Assembly: GCA_963705835.1 (NCBI GenBank)
Contig: CAVPLC010000078.1
Location: 222,193 to 286,192, forward strand
DNA length: 64,000 nucleotides
Direction of reading: 5' to 3'
Origin: Palsa-504 sp963705835
Lineage (GTDB): Bacteria > Actinomycetota > Actinomycetes > Streptosporangiales > Streptosporangiaceae
The first letter of the stretch is position 1; every line of letters begins with the position of its first letter. The position numbers were made by a program, and so were the translations under genes. Shown here piece after piece: positions 9,614 through 18,575 of this stretch. The notes beneath the pieces were generated by a model, which was given only the letters and a program-made list of their open reading frames with translations, had not been told where the DNA came from and made no database searches.

Positions 9614-10592
9614 CTACCGACGTTCCCAGGCACGCACGAGATCGCGGTATCGCCGCGCCGCCGCGCGGAGCTCCATCTCAGGGTCACGGCCCGCAGCCCG
9701 CGCCTCGGCGACCAGCCGGAATAGCTCCCGGCCGATGTTCTCGGGGGCTCGATAGCCCCGATCGGAGCCACCTGGCTCGTCTGCGTCACGACCGCCGTCG
9801 AGGTCTGCTAGTCCAGCGGGCACTCCCGCCCGCTCCGCCCGGCGCTGCAACTGCGCGGCCAGCGCGAGGGCGGGCTGCCCGAACGGCACCCCGTCCAGTA
9901 CGGACGAGCTGCCTGCTCCGTCCGCAGCCGTCCCCTGCCGTTCGGCCGCGAGCCCGTTTCTCTTCCCGCTTGATCTCGTCCCAGTTGCGCTTGACCTCAT
10001 CGGGACCGGAGACCGTCACGTCCGCGAACACGTGCGGGTGCCGCCGGATCAGCTTGTCCACGATCCCGTCCGCGACATCGTCGATGGTGAACCCGGTACC
10101 GTCGCCGCGTTCGGCCGCGATGCGCGCGTGGAACACGACCTGCAGCAGGACGTCCCCCAACTCCTCACACAGCGCCTGCTCGTCACCGGATTCAAGCGCC
10201 TCGAGGGCCTCGTAGGGCTCCTCGAGCAGGTGCGGTGCGAGCGATGCGTGAGTCTGGCGCGCGTCCCACGGGCACTCGACACGAAGCCGGTCCATGGTCG
10301 CGACCAGGTCGATCAGGTGCGCACCGGGCAGGTCCGCCGAACCGTGCAGCAGCTGGGCACCGACCGGGAGCGGCGGGACAATGCCCGGCTCGGGCAGCCA
10401 CACGACGATCCCGTCGGTATCGAGCGGTGCCTCGTTCGTCACCCGGTAGGCGATCCCGGCCTCGTCCAGGGCGGGCAACTGGGGATGACCGGCGGGCGCG
10501 AGTACGTCGTCGGCGGACCGCAGGGCCTGCCAGGCCGGCCAGCTGAGCAGGCCGGGCGCGACCCGCGGGCTCGTCGCGAGGACGATCAGCAA
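9614..10592 (-). CDS. mazG: MazG-family nucleoside triphosphate pyrophosphohydrolase (one frameshift)
   Basis: The N-terminal about 100 residues (VLATSPRVAPGLLSWPAWQAL) are the actinobacterial MazG extension. The MazG core follows, with ECPWDARQTHASL, EEPYEALEALE, EELGDVLLQVVFHARIA and DKLIRRHPHVF, which contain the EExxE/D metal-binding signature. Near 9960 the frame changes, and the C-terminal part (VLDGVPFGQPALALAAQLQ, then RRYRDLVRAWE) continues in another frame. The enzyme hydrolyses non-canonical or excess NTPs. No ATG fits. A TTG at 10590-10592 that overlaps the stop of the lipoprotein gene is the best start. Gene order mfd, lipoprotein, mazG is typical for the group. Confidence 0.8.
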
Positions 10593-11274
10593 GCGGGCGC
10601 CAGCCCGGACAATGAGGCCGCCTTCACCGGTCCCTGAGCCCGCGATACCGCACCGGGCGCGGGAACGACCTGGTACTGCGTGTAGTCCATCCGCCCGAAC
10701 TGCGGGTTGACGAGGATGTCGAGGGCCTTGGCCGCCTGGCACTGGGCCTGCTGGAGCTTGGCGCTCGCGGCCGTCTGGGCCGACGTCGACGTGGGCAGCG
10801 TGCCGCCGCTGACGTTCTTGACGAACTGGGTCTCGATGGCCTGGTACTGGCCGAGCTGGGCCGACGTGTCCGGCGGGATGCCGTTGGCGGCCAGGATCAG
10901 GCTGAGGGTAACGTTGGTCAGGCCCTGCGACTCCGCCGAGGCTTTCGCCGACGCGTAGATCTCCGCGAGCGCGGCCTCCACCTGAGCGGTCGTGACAGTG
11001 ATTCCGTTCTGGGCGGCCAGCTCATCGTTGATCTGATACCGGATCAGCCAGGTGAGGGTCTGCTGGGTCTCCTGCGCCGAGCTCAGCTGAACGATGCCCG
11101 GATACTGCTTGGCGGTCTGGCTGAGGTTGGTGACCTGCGTGCCGAGGGTCGCGATCGTGATCCGCTGCTCTGGCCGTAGATCGCCGCCGCACCCATCTTG
11201 AGCGGCGAACATCCGGTCACCACCAGCCCCGCCCCGATCACGATGGCGGACGCCTTGATCAGCCTCCGAAGCAC
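10586..11274 (-). CDS. SurA N-terminal-domain-like lipoprotein (one frameshift)
   Basis: Translation from a GTG at 11272-11274, preceded by an AGAAGGGA ribosome site, gives a signal peptide ending in the lipobox VVTGCSP. The frame breaks near 11170. After it the protein continues with QRITIATLGTQVTNL and ITVTTAQVEAALAEIYASA, a helical SurA-N-like chaperone region without a visible parvulin domain. It is probably an envelope lipoprotein that helps protein folding. It follows the remnant mfd 3' end by about 14 bases and overlaps mazG, so it is in its ancestral setting while the complete mfd is now 14 kb away. Confidence 0.75.
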
Positions 11275-11288
11275 CGCAACGTCCCTTC

Positions 11289-11420
11289 TCACGCTAGTCC
11301 AGGCAGGTCGGAAAGTACCGACCGGACGACTTCGCCGCAACAGGCCAGCAGTTCAGTATCCCGCACCGGCTGCCCGCAGATGGCAGCGGCTCTCGGCACC
11401 GTTACGAGCATCGTACGCAC
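11289..11420 (-). pseudogene. diverged remnant of the mfd 3' end (attachment-site-like repeat, left copy)
   Basis: In the minus orientation this stretch encodes RTMLVTVPRAAAICG, then QPVRDTELLACCGEV and SVLSDLPGLA before a TGA at 11289-11291. The intact mfd at 25174 ends TMLVPVPKTAAIGG, QPLRDTELLAWCGEV, SVLADLPVA. By eye about 83% of some 109 bases match 25194-25302. Similarity stops within a few bases of the dyad TTACGAGCATCGTAC (11402-11416). It lies directly upstream of the lipoprotein gene, where mfd is expected to end. I read it as the original chromosomal mfd end displaced by an insertion. Confidence 0.75.
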
Positions 11421-11508
11421 AAGAGGCTCCAGCGCAGTGCCGGTCCCCTGGAGGTGCGGCCGTAAAATGGTGCCATAGTAGGATCGTCGCGGTCACCGGA
11501 GGGCGAGC

Positions 11509-12378
11509 TTGAGTGAGAACTCGAGCCGGGCGGGCCGCATGACGTGGTCCTTCGTGATCATGCTCGTGATCTTGCCCGTCGTCGGCTGCTCTGTGCAACA
11601 TGCGTTCTCTTCCCGCGCCTCTACCTCCCGCACCGCGGCGGCACCCTCCTCGCAAGCGCGGCCCTCAGCCCGGCTGTGCGGCCAGGCGGGATGGCCCGAA
11701 GCACAGGTCGACGGCGGCGCCTACATCGTGCAGAACGATGAATGGAATTCGACCGCCCCCGAATGCATCACCACCAACGGCGGCCCCCAGTTCACGGTGG
11801 CCAACTCGTCGATCTACGAACCGGCCAGCGGTGACCCCGGCGGGTACCCGTCGATCTTCAGCGGGTGTAGCGCGGGGGTCTGCACCGTCGGCAACAAGAT
11901 GCCGATCCAGGTTAGCCAGCTGAGGCCCGGCACGATCACCAGCAGCTGGGTCACCACTCAGCCGCCCGGCGGCGCCTACGACGTGGCCTACGACATCTGG
12001 TTCAATCACACGCCGGTCACGTCCGGATCGCCTGACGCCGGCGAGCTCATGATCTGGCTCGCGCATCGCGGCGGCAGCCAGATTTCCCCGGGCGGGGCTC
12101 CGGTCGCCCACGTCACCATCGGCGGCTACTCCTATACCGTCTGGCTGTGGTCAGGCAGTCCGGGCGGCGGGCCGGGTTACGACCGGATCGCCTATGTGAT
12201 GAACCGCGCCACCGGGTCAGTCCGGGACTTCGACATCAGCGCCATCGCCGCCGACGCAGCCCGCCGTGGATACCTCGTAAGCGCGTCGTACCTGCTGAAC
12301 ATCCAGGCCGGTTTCGAGATCTGGCAAGGCGGGGGCGGGCTCGCGACCGAATCCTTCTCGATCAAGGTCGGGAAATAA
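11509..12378 (+). CDS. GH12-family endoglucanase-like lipoprotein
   Basis: The TTG start at 11509 has a GGAGGG ribosome site a few bases upstream. The signal peptide ends in lipobox VVGCS, so the product is probably membrane-anchored outside the cell. After an Ala/Ser-rich linker the 289-residue protein shows GH12 landmarks: VQNDEWNS, YPSIFSGC, YDVAYDIWFN, the nucleophile motif GELMIWL and the acid/base motif GFEIWQGG. Both catalytic glutamates are present. GH12 enzymes cut beta-1,4 or xyloglucan-type glucans. Placed at the edge of a polysaccharide island and transcribed towards the flippase gene, it may trim or release the polymer (inference). Confidence 0.85.
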   Translation: MSENSSRAGRMTWSFVIMLVILPVVGCSVQHAFSSRASTSRTAAAPSSQARPSARLCGQAGWPEAQVDGGAYIVQNDEWNSTAPECITTNGGPQFTVANSSIYEPASGDPGGYPSIFSGCSAGVCTVGNKMPIQVSQLRPGTITSSWVTTQPPGGAYDVAYDIWFNHTPVTSGSPDAGELMIWLAHRGGSQISPGGAPVAHVTIGGYSYTVWLWSGSPGGGPGYDRIAYVMNRATGSVRDFDISAIAADAARRGYLVSASYLLNIQAGFEIWQGGGGLATESFSIKVGK

Positions 12379-13723
12379 AGGGGAGGCTGGGCCGAAGGCT
12401 GCTCGGAGCACCGGCGGAGTGGTCACGAGCGCCTCGGCGTACCGTACCGCCAGCAGCGCCAGCGACAGCCCGTACAGCCCGCCCGCGGCCCCGCCTGCCG
12501 CCGCCGCGGCGATCTCCAGGCTCGAGCAGGCGGTAAGGACAACCGCCGCACGGGATACCTTGCCTGCCGCGCGGCACACCGCGATGTACAGAGACTTCGG
12601 GACCGCAGCCGGGTAACCCAGGGTTATCAGCCACATCGGCACCGTCGCGACCGTATAGCCCTTCCCGAACAGGCTCAGCGCCGGGTGCGCGCCCAGGATC
12701 AGGACCGCCATTCCGGGTATCCCGATGAGGAACGACACTCGCAGGGCGAAACGCAGTTTCCTGGCCACGACGCCAGGATCGCCTGCCACCATGGCGAACA
12801 GGACCGTGGCCAGATGCGCCGGCACGATGAACAGGAAGGTGGTGAGCATCGAGGCGATGTAGAACGCGGCGTTCGCCGACGGCGACACGATCACCGTGAC
12901 CAGGACGGGCAGCAGGTAGAACGGCATCGTCATGGCCAGGTTCAGCCAGTTGTGGGCCATCGCCGTGCGGCCCAGGTTCCGCAGGACACCGAAGTCCGGC
13001 CGGGGCAGAACGGGCTCGCCGGCACATCGTAGCCGGGCCGCGACCAGCACCAGCGACAGCGCCATGCCCGTCACCCAGGACAGGGTGATGCCGGCCCCGA
13101 ACTGGTCGTGCACGACGATCGCCGCAACGGGCAGGACCGCCACCTTGGCGATCGCGAACGCTATGTTGCGGCCAAGCTGGAGTCCGCCTCGCATCAGGCC
13201 GATGGTGGCCTGATCGAACACCAGGGTCACCCCGGTTACGGCCACGCCGGCCGCGAACAGCGCTCCCCGGCCCGGTGTACCGATCATGTCGGCGAAGTTG
13301 ATGCTGACGTGCGGGGCCACGACGGCGAAGCCCGTCCCCGAGCACCAGCGATCCCAGCCCGCAGGTGAGTAGCGCAGCCGACACCAGGCCGGCCCGGCCA
13401 TTGCTGCGCCGGGGCAACTCGCCGATGAGCAGGGTGCCCAGACCGAGCATGCCGATCGTGCCGAGCAGGGTCATGGCCGACACCGCCGCGGAGCCGTACC
13501 CGACCGACCGCTGACTGAAGAACCGGGTCGCGAACACCCAGTAGACGACCCCGAGCAGTGACGCCACGCCGGTCGACACGACCAGACTGCCCGCGTTGCT
13601 GAGCAGGTCGCCATGTGCCCGCCAGGCAGCCGTGACGGCGGCCCGCGGTGAGCGCGGCAGCACTCTTCGCAGGGCCGTCCCGGCCTGCCCACGGGCGCCG
13701 GCACCGGCCCGCGTGGAGGTCAT
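12217..13723 (-). CDS. Wzx/MATE-like polysaccharide flippase (frameshifted)
   Basis: The N-terminal part (SNAGSLVVSTGVASLLGVVYWVF split over the first helix, then RFFSQRSVGYGSAAVSAM) is typical of MOP-family lipid-linked oligosaccharide flippases. Near 13335 the frame changes and about ten further membrane helices follow, including WLNLAMTMPFYLLPVLVTV and GKGYTVATVPMWLITLG. The second frame runs to a stop at 12217 and would overlap the convergent GH12 gene by about 160 bases. The true end is more likely near 12360-12380, with another indel. Its ATG overlaps the stop of the DUF1616-like gene. Role: moves the repeat unit across the membrane. Confidence 0.75.
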
Positions 13724-14487
13724 GATCCGGCCGCCTTGGCGCTGCCGGTGGAGACGTACCGGTAGGGATGGGTAACGTCGGGCAGCCGGTACAGGTCGGC
13801 GGACAGGGTATACGTGCCCGTGAACGGCACGGGCCGCTGCCAGGTCCGGCCGTTGGCAAGCGTGAGATCCCAGGTTGCGCTCGCGTGGCCGTTACGCAGC
13901 AGCACGAGCCGGTAGCTTGTCGTGCGGCCCTCGTCGTTGCCGATGCCAAGGCTCAGTGCGCGCTGGTTCTGGTGCTGCGGTGACAGCCACAGCTGGGTGA
14001 ATCCGGGCTGTGGCTGGGCGGCCACGCCAACCCGGGCCAGCCCGATCGCGCACGCTGCGACCAGGACGGCAGCAGCGAAGGCCACCGCGTGCCAGCGCGG
14101 CACGCGCCACGCCGGTCGCCAGCTGAAGGGTGCCGCCCGGCCGGACCCGGAAACGCGGCGGCGCAGGAATAGCGCGAGGTCGCCCGCCAGGGTCACCCCG
14201 GCGAGCAGGCCAAGCCATCCGGGCCGGTGCAGCGGCACCCCGGCGACATAGAGCAACAGCCCGCCGAGGACCGGCACCGCCAGCGCGAGCACGGCGATCA
14301 CCACCGCGCGTTCCAAGCCAGCGACCCGGGAGCCCAGAAGGAGCTGGCTCAGCAGGTAGCCGGGCGCGGCGAACAGCGCGATCCCGAGGACGGTCGTGAC
14401 CGCGGTGGGGGCACCGCTCGCTGCCGCCCCGCAGGCCAGAGCCGCCACCAGCGCGGTGGCTGCAATGTCTGCCTGGTTACGACCCAT
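13720..14487 (-). CDS. DUF1616-like membrane protein of the polysaccharide operon
   Basis: Starting at MGRNQADIAATAL, the 255-residue protein has four to five hydrophobic helices (for example AVTTVLGIALFAAPGYLLSQ and ERAVVIAVLALAVPVLGGLL). An extracytoplasmic C-terminal domain of beta character follows (FTQLWLS, SYRLVLLRNG, FTGTYTLSADLYRL). Helix content, the APGYLL segment and a C-terminal beta domain fit DUF1616-type proteins, whose function is not known. The chosen ATG overlaps the end of the upstream membrane gene by 11 bases. The stop overlaps the flippase start by ATGA. Confidence 0.65.
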   Translation of the reverse strand: MGRNQADIAATALVAALACGAAASGAPTAVTTVLGIALFAAPGYLLSQLLLGSRVAGLERAVVIAVLALAVPVLGGLLLYVAGVPLHRPGWLGLLAGVTLAGDLALFLRRRVSGSGRAAPFSWRPAWRVPRWHAVAFAAAVLVAACAIGLARVGVAAQPQPGFTQLWLSPQHQNQRALSLGIGNDEGRTTSYRLVLLRNGHASATWDLTLANGRTWQRPVPFTGTYTLSADLYRLPDVTHPYRYVSTGSAKAAGS

Positions 14488-16387
14488 AGTAGGCAGAGCC
14501 CTGGAGGTCGTAGATGACGATGTTCCCCGAGTCGTAGATGCGGGCGGCACCGGCCACGTGGTCGAATTTGGTGAGATCTGCCAGCGGCAGCGGACGGGTG
14601 TACTTGCCGACGTTCGGATCTACCGGGAAGTACTGGCCGGAGGCGGGCAGCATCTCGCTGAGCCGCCGGTCGACGAGGACGTAACCGATCGACTGGGCCT
14701 GGACCTGCTGGGCGACGGCCGGCGTGACGGTGGGCGAGGTGTACAGGAAGCCGTCGTCACCGATCGTGGTCTGGTCGCCGTAGCTGCCGAGGACCGGTAG
14801 GTCACCCTCATCGGTCGCGAACCGGTTTCCCGGCCCGAGCGCCGCCAGCGCCCAGTCGGCCGAGGCGATCTGCTCGGGGCCTACCGATCGTTCGGCCCCG
14901 GCGACCTGGTACGGCCCCGGCAGCCGTTCCCAGTACGGCGGCCAGCCGTTGACCAGGCCGTTGAGCACGAGCACCAGCGCTATCACGACCGCGGCGGCGA
15001 TCACTACCGGCGCCCGCCGCCGCACGTCGGCGCGGACGACCGGCCAGCGCAAGCTGTTGTCGGTCAGCCGGATCACGGCGAGGGCGGCGATGAAGCCGGC
15101 CGGCAGGAACACGAACGTCGACGCCCGCCCGGCCAGTTCGCTGCCATCCGGGACGAACAGCCGGACCGCGACGATGACGTACCAGCTCACCGCCCCGATG
15201 ACCAGGGCCACGACCCACGGCTGACGGCGGTACCGGCGCCAGGCCTGCCACCAGCCAACCGGAATCAGCGCGGAAAGGATCAGAACGGCCGCCGCGGCCA
15301 GCGCCTGGTTATCCAGCGGCCCGTTCACCGCCGAGACCGGCGGCGGCGCGCCCGCATGCCCGCCGGTGAGAATGGCCTTGAAGCCTTGGAACGTCTGGTC
15401 GATCACCGGCTGCAGGTAGCCCACGGTCGACGGGGCGACGAACACGAGCCAGGCGGCGAACGCCGCCGACGACAGCAGAGCCAGGATGGAGGCCCAGGCC
15501 GCCAGCGTGCGGTCACGTGCCAGCAGGGCACCCAGGGTGATGACCTCCAGGGTGGCCACGAGCAGGTAGCTGGTCACGTGGTGGGTGGCCACGGTGGCGA
15601 ACGCCGACAGCGCCGCGACAGTGAACCAGCCGGCCCGGCTGCCCGCCGCCTGCGGCGCGGCGAGCCGGTATACGGCGAGCAGGGTCAGCCCGAAGAACGG
15701 CAACGCAAGCGTCTGGTAGACGAACATCGAGTCGAACGACTGGAAGAGCGACTCGCTGGCGTACAGGAGCAAGGCGACGCCTGCGATCCGGTGCGAGCCG
15801 CTGACATGGCGGAAGAGCACGAACAGCACGCAGACGAACAGCAGGTGAGCGACGCCGGCCACGATCAGCCCGGAGGTGAAGATCGACAGCCCGGTGACGG
15901 AGGCCAGCGCTGAGGTGACCTCCTCCAGGCCGGGGTAATACGGGCTGATCGGCAGCAGGTTGTTGGCCGTGAACAGCTTCCCGGTCTGCGCGATATCCGT
16001 CGCGGTGCGCCAGTGCATGAGCTCGTCGGCATAGGTGAAGGCTGCGGGACTGTAACAGACCTTGACCAGGTACTCCGCCACCGTCAGGACCACGACCAGG
16101 GTCACGGTCTCGCTCACGCCCAGGGCTCGCCGACTCAGCAGCCGGGCCGCTACCGGAGCCAGGATGAGAAGCTGAGCGAGCCAGTACAGGCGGTCGGCCC
16201 ATGATGCGCCGGAGTGGCCGAGGCGCCCGGCCGTGTAGGCGGCGGCCGCCAGCAGGACGCCGGTCGCGGCGATGAGGGCCACGACGCTGACCGGCAAACG
16301 GGACCGCGCGACCGAGGTGTCGGCTGGACCGCCGCCTTCGGAGTACACCGCTGGCAGCCTACCGATCGACTCTCTGGCCGCTGTCAC
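14477..16387 (-). CDS. large polytopic membrane protein, possible GT-C glycosyltransferase or polymerase
   Basis: The 636-residue protein has about twelve hydrophobic helices. It has a periplasmic-type loop with FTYADELMHWRTATDI and LPISPYYPGLEEVTSAL early in the chain and a soluble C-terminal domain of about 150 residues (VAGAERSVGPEQIASADWAL onward). An acidic DE pair in the first large loop is how GT-C enzymes present their catalytic residue. A Wzy-like polymerase is the alternative. No closer family is recognised. The GTG start overlaps the stop of the deacetylase gene (GTGA). In the operon it would extend or polymerise lipid-linked sugars outside the membrane (inference). Confidence 0.65.
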   Translation of the reverse strand: MTAARESIGRLPAVYSEGGGPADTSVARSRLPVSVVALIAATGVLLAAAAYTAGRLGHSGASWADRLYWLAQLLILAPVAARLLSRRALGVSETVTLVVVLTVAEYLVKVCYSPAAFTYADELMHWRTATDIAQTGKLFTANNLLPISPYYPGLEEVTSALASVTGLSIFTSGLIVAGVAHLLFVCVLFVLFRHVSGSHRIAGVALLLYASESLFQSFDSMFVYQTLALPFFGLTLLAVYRLAAPQAAGSRAGWFTVAALSAFATVATHHVTSYLLVATLEVITLGALLARDRTLAAWASILALLSSAAFAAWLVFVAPSTVGYLQPVIDQTFQGFKAILTGGHAGAPPPVSAVNGPLDNQALAAAAVLILSALIPVGWWQAWRRYRRQPWVVALVIGAVSWYVIVAVRLFVPDGSELAGRASTFVFLPAGFIAALAVIRLTDNSLRWPVVRADVRRRAPVVIAAAVVIALVLVLNGLVNGWPPYWERLPGPYQVAGAERSVGPEQIASADWALAALGPGNRFATDEGDLPVLGSYGDQTTIGDDGFLYTSPTVTPAVAQQVQAQSIGYVLVDRRLSEMLPASGQYFPVDPNVGKYTRPLPLADLTKFDHVAGAARIYDSGNIVIYDLQGSAYYGS

Positions 16388-17238
16388 GTGGCGGGCCGCC
16401 CTTCCCGCGGATCCCGGCCCACCGGAGGAACCATCTGGCGTACGGCCCGCCAGGCGACCCGCTTGACCGCTGCCGCGCGCCGGCCGGCGGATGTCGGGCG
16501 GGCGCTGAGCAGGCGGGCGAGCCCGTCGACACCGATGCCGGCGTTGACCGTCAGCCGGGGCAGCGTAAGCAGGTCGTCGCCGGGCGCCGTCATCAGCTCG
16601 GCAACCGCGCAGGCGTAGCGGTACCCGGCGGCGGCTATCGCGGCGCGCGCCGTACGATTCCAGAAGCCGAACGGGTAGGCGAACCCGTCAACCGCGAGCC
16701 CGAGCTTGTCCTCCAGCAGCCCACGGCACCGCACGACCTCATCGCTGATGACCGCGGCGGGCACGCGATCCAGCTGAGGATGCGTATGGCTGTGCGCCGC
16801 CACCTCAACGCCCTCGGCGGCGATCTCACGCAATGCCTCCCACGACAGCACCGCGCGATTCTCCTCGCCGACGCTCACGTTGAAGCGGGTGGTGGCACCG
16901 ACATACGCGGTGGGAACGTAGAGGGTGGCGCGGAAGCCATGTTGCCGCAGCACCGGCAGTGCCGCGTCGTAGAAGTCGGTATATGCGTCGTCGAAGGTCA
17001 GCACCACCGGCCGCGGCGGCAGCGGGCCGCCGGACCGCCGGCCTGCGAGGTCCGCCGCGGTCACGGCACGGTACCCCGCGGCAGCCAGGTACTCCATCTG
17101 AGCCGCGAATTCGCCTGGGTCTACCGCGAAGCGCCTGAACTTGCGGGTGGTGGTGCCGGTGGAGATGCTGTGATACATGAGCACAGGCACGGCCTCCGTG
17201 GCGCGCTCGGTGCTCTTCGCCGCCGGATGCGCGCTCAT
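16384..17238 (-). CDS. polysaccharide deacetylase (NodB/CE4 family)
   Basis: The 284-residue protein contains VPVLMYHSIS, then the NodB motifs VVLTFDDAYTDFYDAALPVL (catalytic Asp and metal Asp) and AAHSHTHPQLDRV (two metal-binding His) and the later AYPFGFWN. All residues needed for metal-dependent N- or O-deacetylation are present. There is no signal peptide, so it may act on cytoplasmic, lipid-linked sugars, though some CE4 proteins are exported unusually. The start at 17236-17238 overlaps the upstream GT2 stop by ATGA. An upstream in-frame ATG at 17254-17256 is less likely. Confidence 0.88.
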   Translation of the reverse strand: MSAHPAAKSTERATEAVPVLMYHSISTGTTTRKFRRFAVDPGEFAAQMEYLAAAGYRAVTAADLAGRRSGGPLPPRPVVLTFDDAYTDFYDAALPVLRQHGFRATLYVPTAYVGATTRFNVSVGEENRAVLSWEALREIAAEGVEVAAHSHTHPQLDRVPAAVISDEVVRCRGLLEDKLGLAVDGFAYPFGFWNRTARAAIAAAGYRYACAVAELMTAPGDDLLTLPRLTVNAGIGVDGLARLLSARPTSAGRRAAAVKRVAWRAVRQMVPPVGRDPREGRPAT

Positions 17239-18575
17239 AGCCGTGCCTCTCGCCATCGCCGTGACTTGGTGACCCGGCCCTGCCTGCACACGCTCCTGAC
17301 GTAGGCGGCAGGACCGGTGAGCATGCCCCATCGCTGTGCTCGCCTGAACGGCGCCGGCAGCGGCTGCGGCACCGCTGCGTCCGTCACGTTCCCGCCCCGC
17401 AGGTAGCCAGCCGCGGCAGGCAGCAGCCGGAGCAGCGCGGGAAGGGTTCCCGGCCGGTGCCGCAACAGCGCCGTGTAGTAGGCAGTCAGGCCGACGCCGT
17501 ACCCGTGCAGCTGCCGGCCCAGACCGTCCATCTCCGCATAGTGGTCGTGACGGACCAGCGCCGCGGGCTCGTAGGCGATGCGGTAGCCGGCGAGCAGCAC
17601 CAGCGCGAGGGCGAGCGTGTCCTCCGAAGCGCGGGCAGGCGTCCCGGCTCCCATCGCGACGTCGAAGCCGCCGATGCGCGCCAGCGCATCCCGCCGGAAG
17701 GCCATGTTGCCGCCGGCGCCGAACGCCGGCAGCGGGTAGAGCGGGCTCTGCGGGCCCTCGCGGGAGAAGATGGCAGGTGAGAAACCGCGGCCCTTGCTGT
17801 GCCCGCCGGACCGCTCGAACCACGCCTGCACCTTGGTGTCCAGCCGGGCAGGCAGGATCATGCCGGTGACGCAGCCGATGTCATCGCCGCGGGCGAAACC
17901 GCCTGCCAGCCCGGCCAGCCAGTCGCCGTCCGGCTCTTCGTCATCGTCGAGGAAGGCGATGATGTCGCCAGATGCGGCCGCCACCCCGGCGTTGCGCGCC
18001 CAGGAAAGGCCGGCCCGCGGTTCCGCGACGTAATGATACCGCCAGGCCTCGACCACAGCCCGGACGGTATCTCCGGCAGGAACGTTGTCCACCACCACGA
18101 CCTCGAACCGCGGATACGCTTGCCGGTCGAGATGGCGCAGGCATGCCTCCAGCTGGTCCGGCCGGTCCCGGGTGCAGATGACGACGCTGATGAAGGGTGC
18201 CGCGGCCAGCGCGTCACGGCGGCGGCGCAGGAACGGCCACACCTCCGGATCGGCCGCCAGCCCATGACCGGTCAGCAGGCCCGGGCCGGTCAGGCCAGCC
18301 GCGGCGAAACGCGCGGCCACCGGCTCACGCAGTTCCGGCCAGAGGAGCGCGCCGAGCTGCGCGGGAGTCAGCCCGGCCGCATCGAGCGGGATGATGCAGG
18401 ACCCGACCGGCTCGCCGTGTAGCCGCCCGAGCACCCATGCCCGGTTGTGCCGTCCGTCGTAACTCACCGCTGGCAGCGGCTCGGTCAGCTCTACCTCCAT
18501 CATCAAGGCCGGCGAGAACCCGTCGCTGACCGACAGCGGACCGTCCTGGTGCGGAACGATCGCGGGCGCGCTCAT
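17235..18575 (-). CDS. GT2 family glycosyltransferase with N-terminal extension
   Basis: The 446-residue protein has about 125 residues of N-terminal extension of unknown function, starting MSAPAIVPHQDG. A GT-A domain follows, with FISVVICTRDRPDQLEACL, VVVVDN and the metal-binding DDDEEPDGDW, and then GAGGNMAFRRDAL and ASEDTLALAL, typical of the acceptor half. It probably adds a hexose or deoxyhexose to the repeat unit. It overlaps both neighbours by ATGA. Confidence 0.88.
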   Translation of the reverse strand: MSAPAIVPHQDGPLSVSDGFSPALMMEVELTEPLPAVSYDGRHNRAWVLGRLHGEPVGSCIIPLDAAGLTPAQLGALLWPELREPVAARFAAAGLTGPGLLTGHGLAADPEVWPFLRRRRDALAAAPFISVVICTRDRPDQLEACLRHLDRQAYPRFEVVVVDNVPAGDTVRAVVEAWRYHYVAEPRAGLSWARNAGVAAASGDIIAFLDDDEEPDGDWLAGLAGGFARGDDIGCVTGMILPARLDTKVQAWFERSGGHSKGRGFSPAIFSREGPQSPLYPLPAFGAGGNMAFRRDALARIGGFDVAMGAGTPARASEDTLALALVLLAGYRIAYEPAALVRHDHYAEMDGLGRQLHGYGVGLTAYYTALLRHRPGTLPALLRLLPAAAGYLRGGNVTDAAVPQPLPAPFRRAQRWGMLTGPAAYVRSVCRQGRVTKSRRWREARL

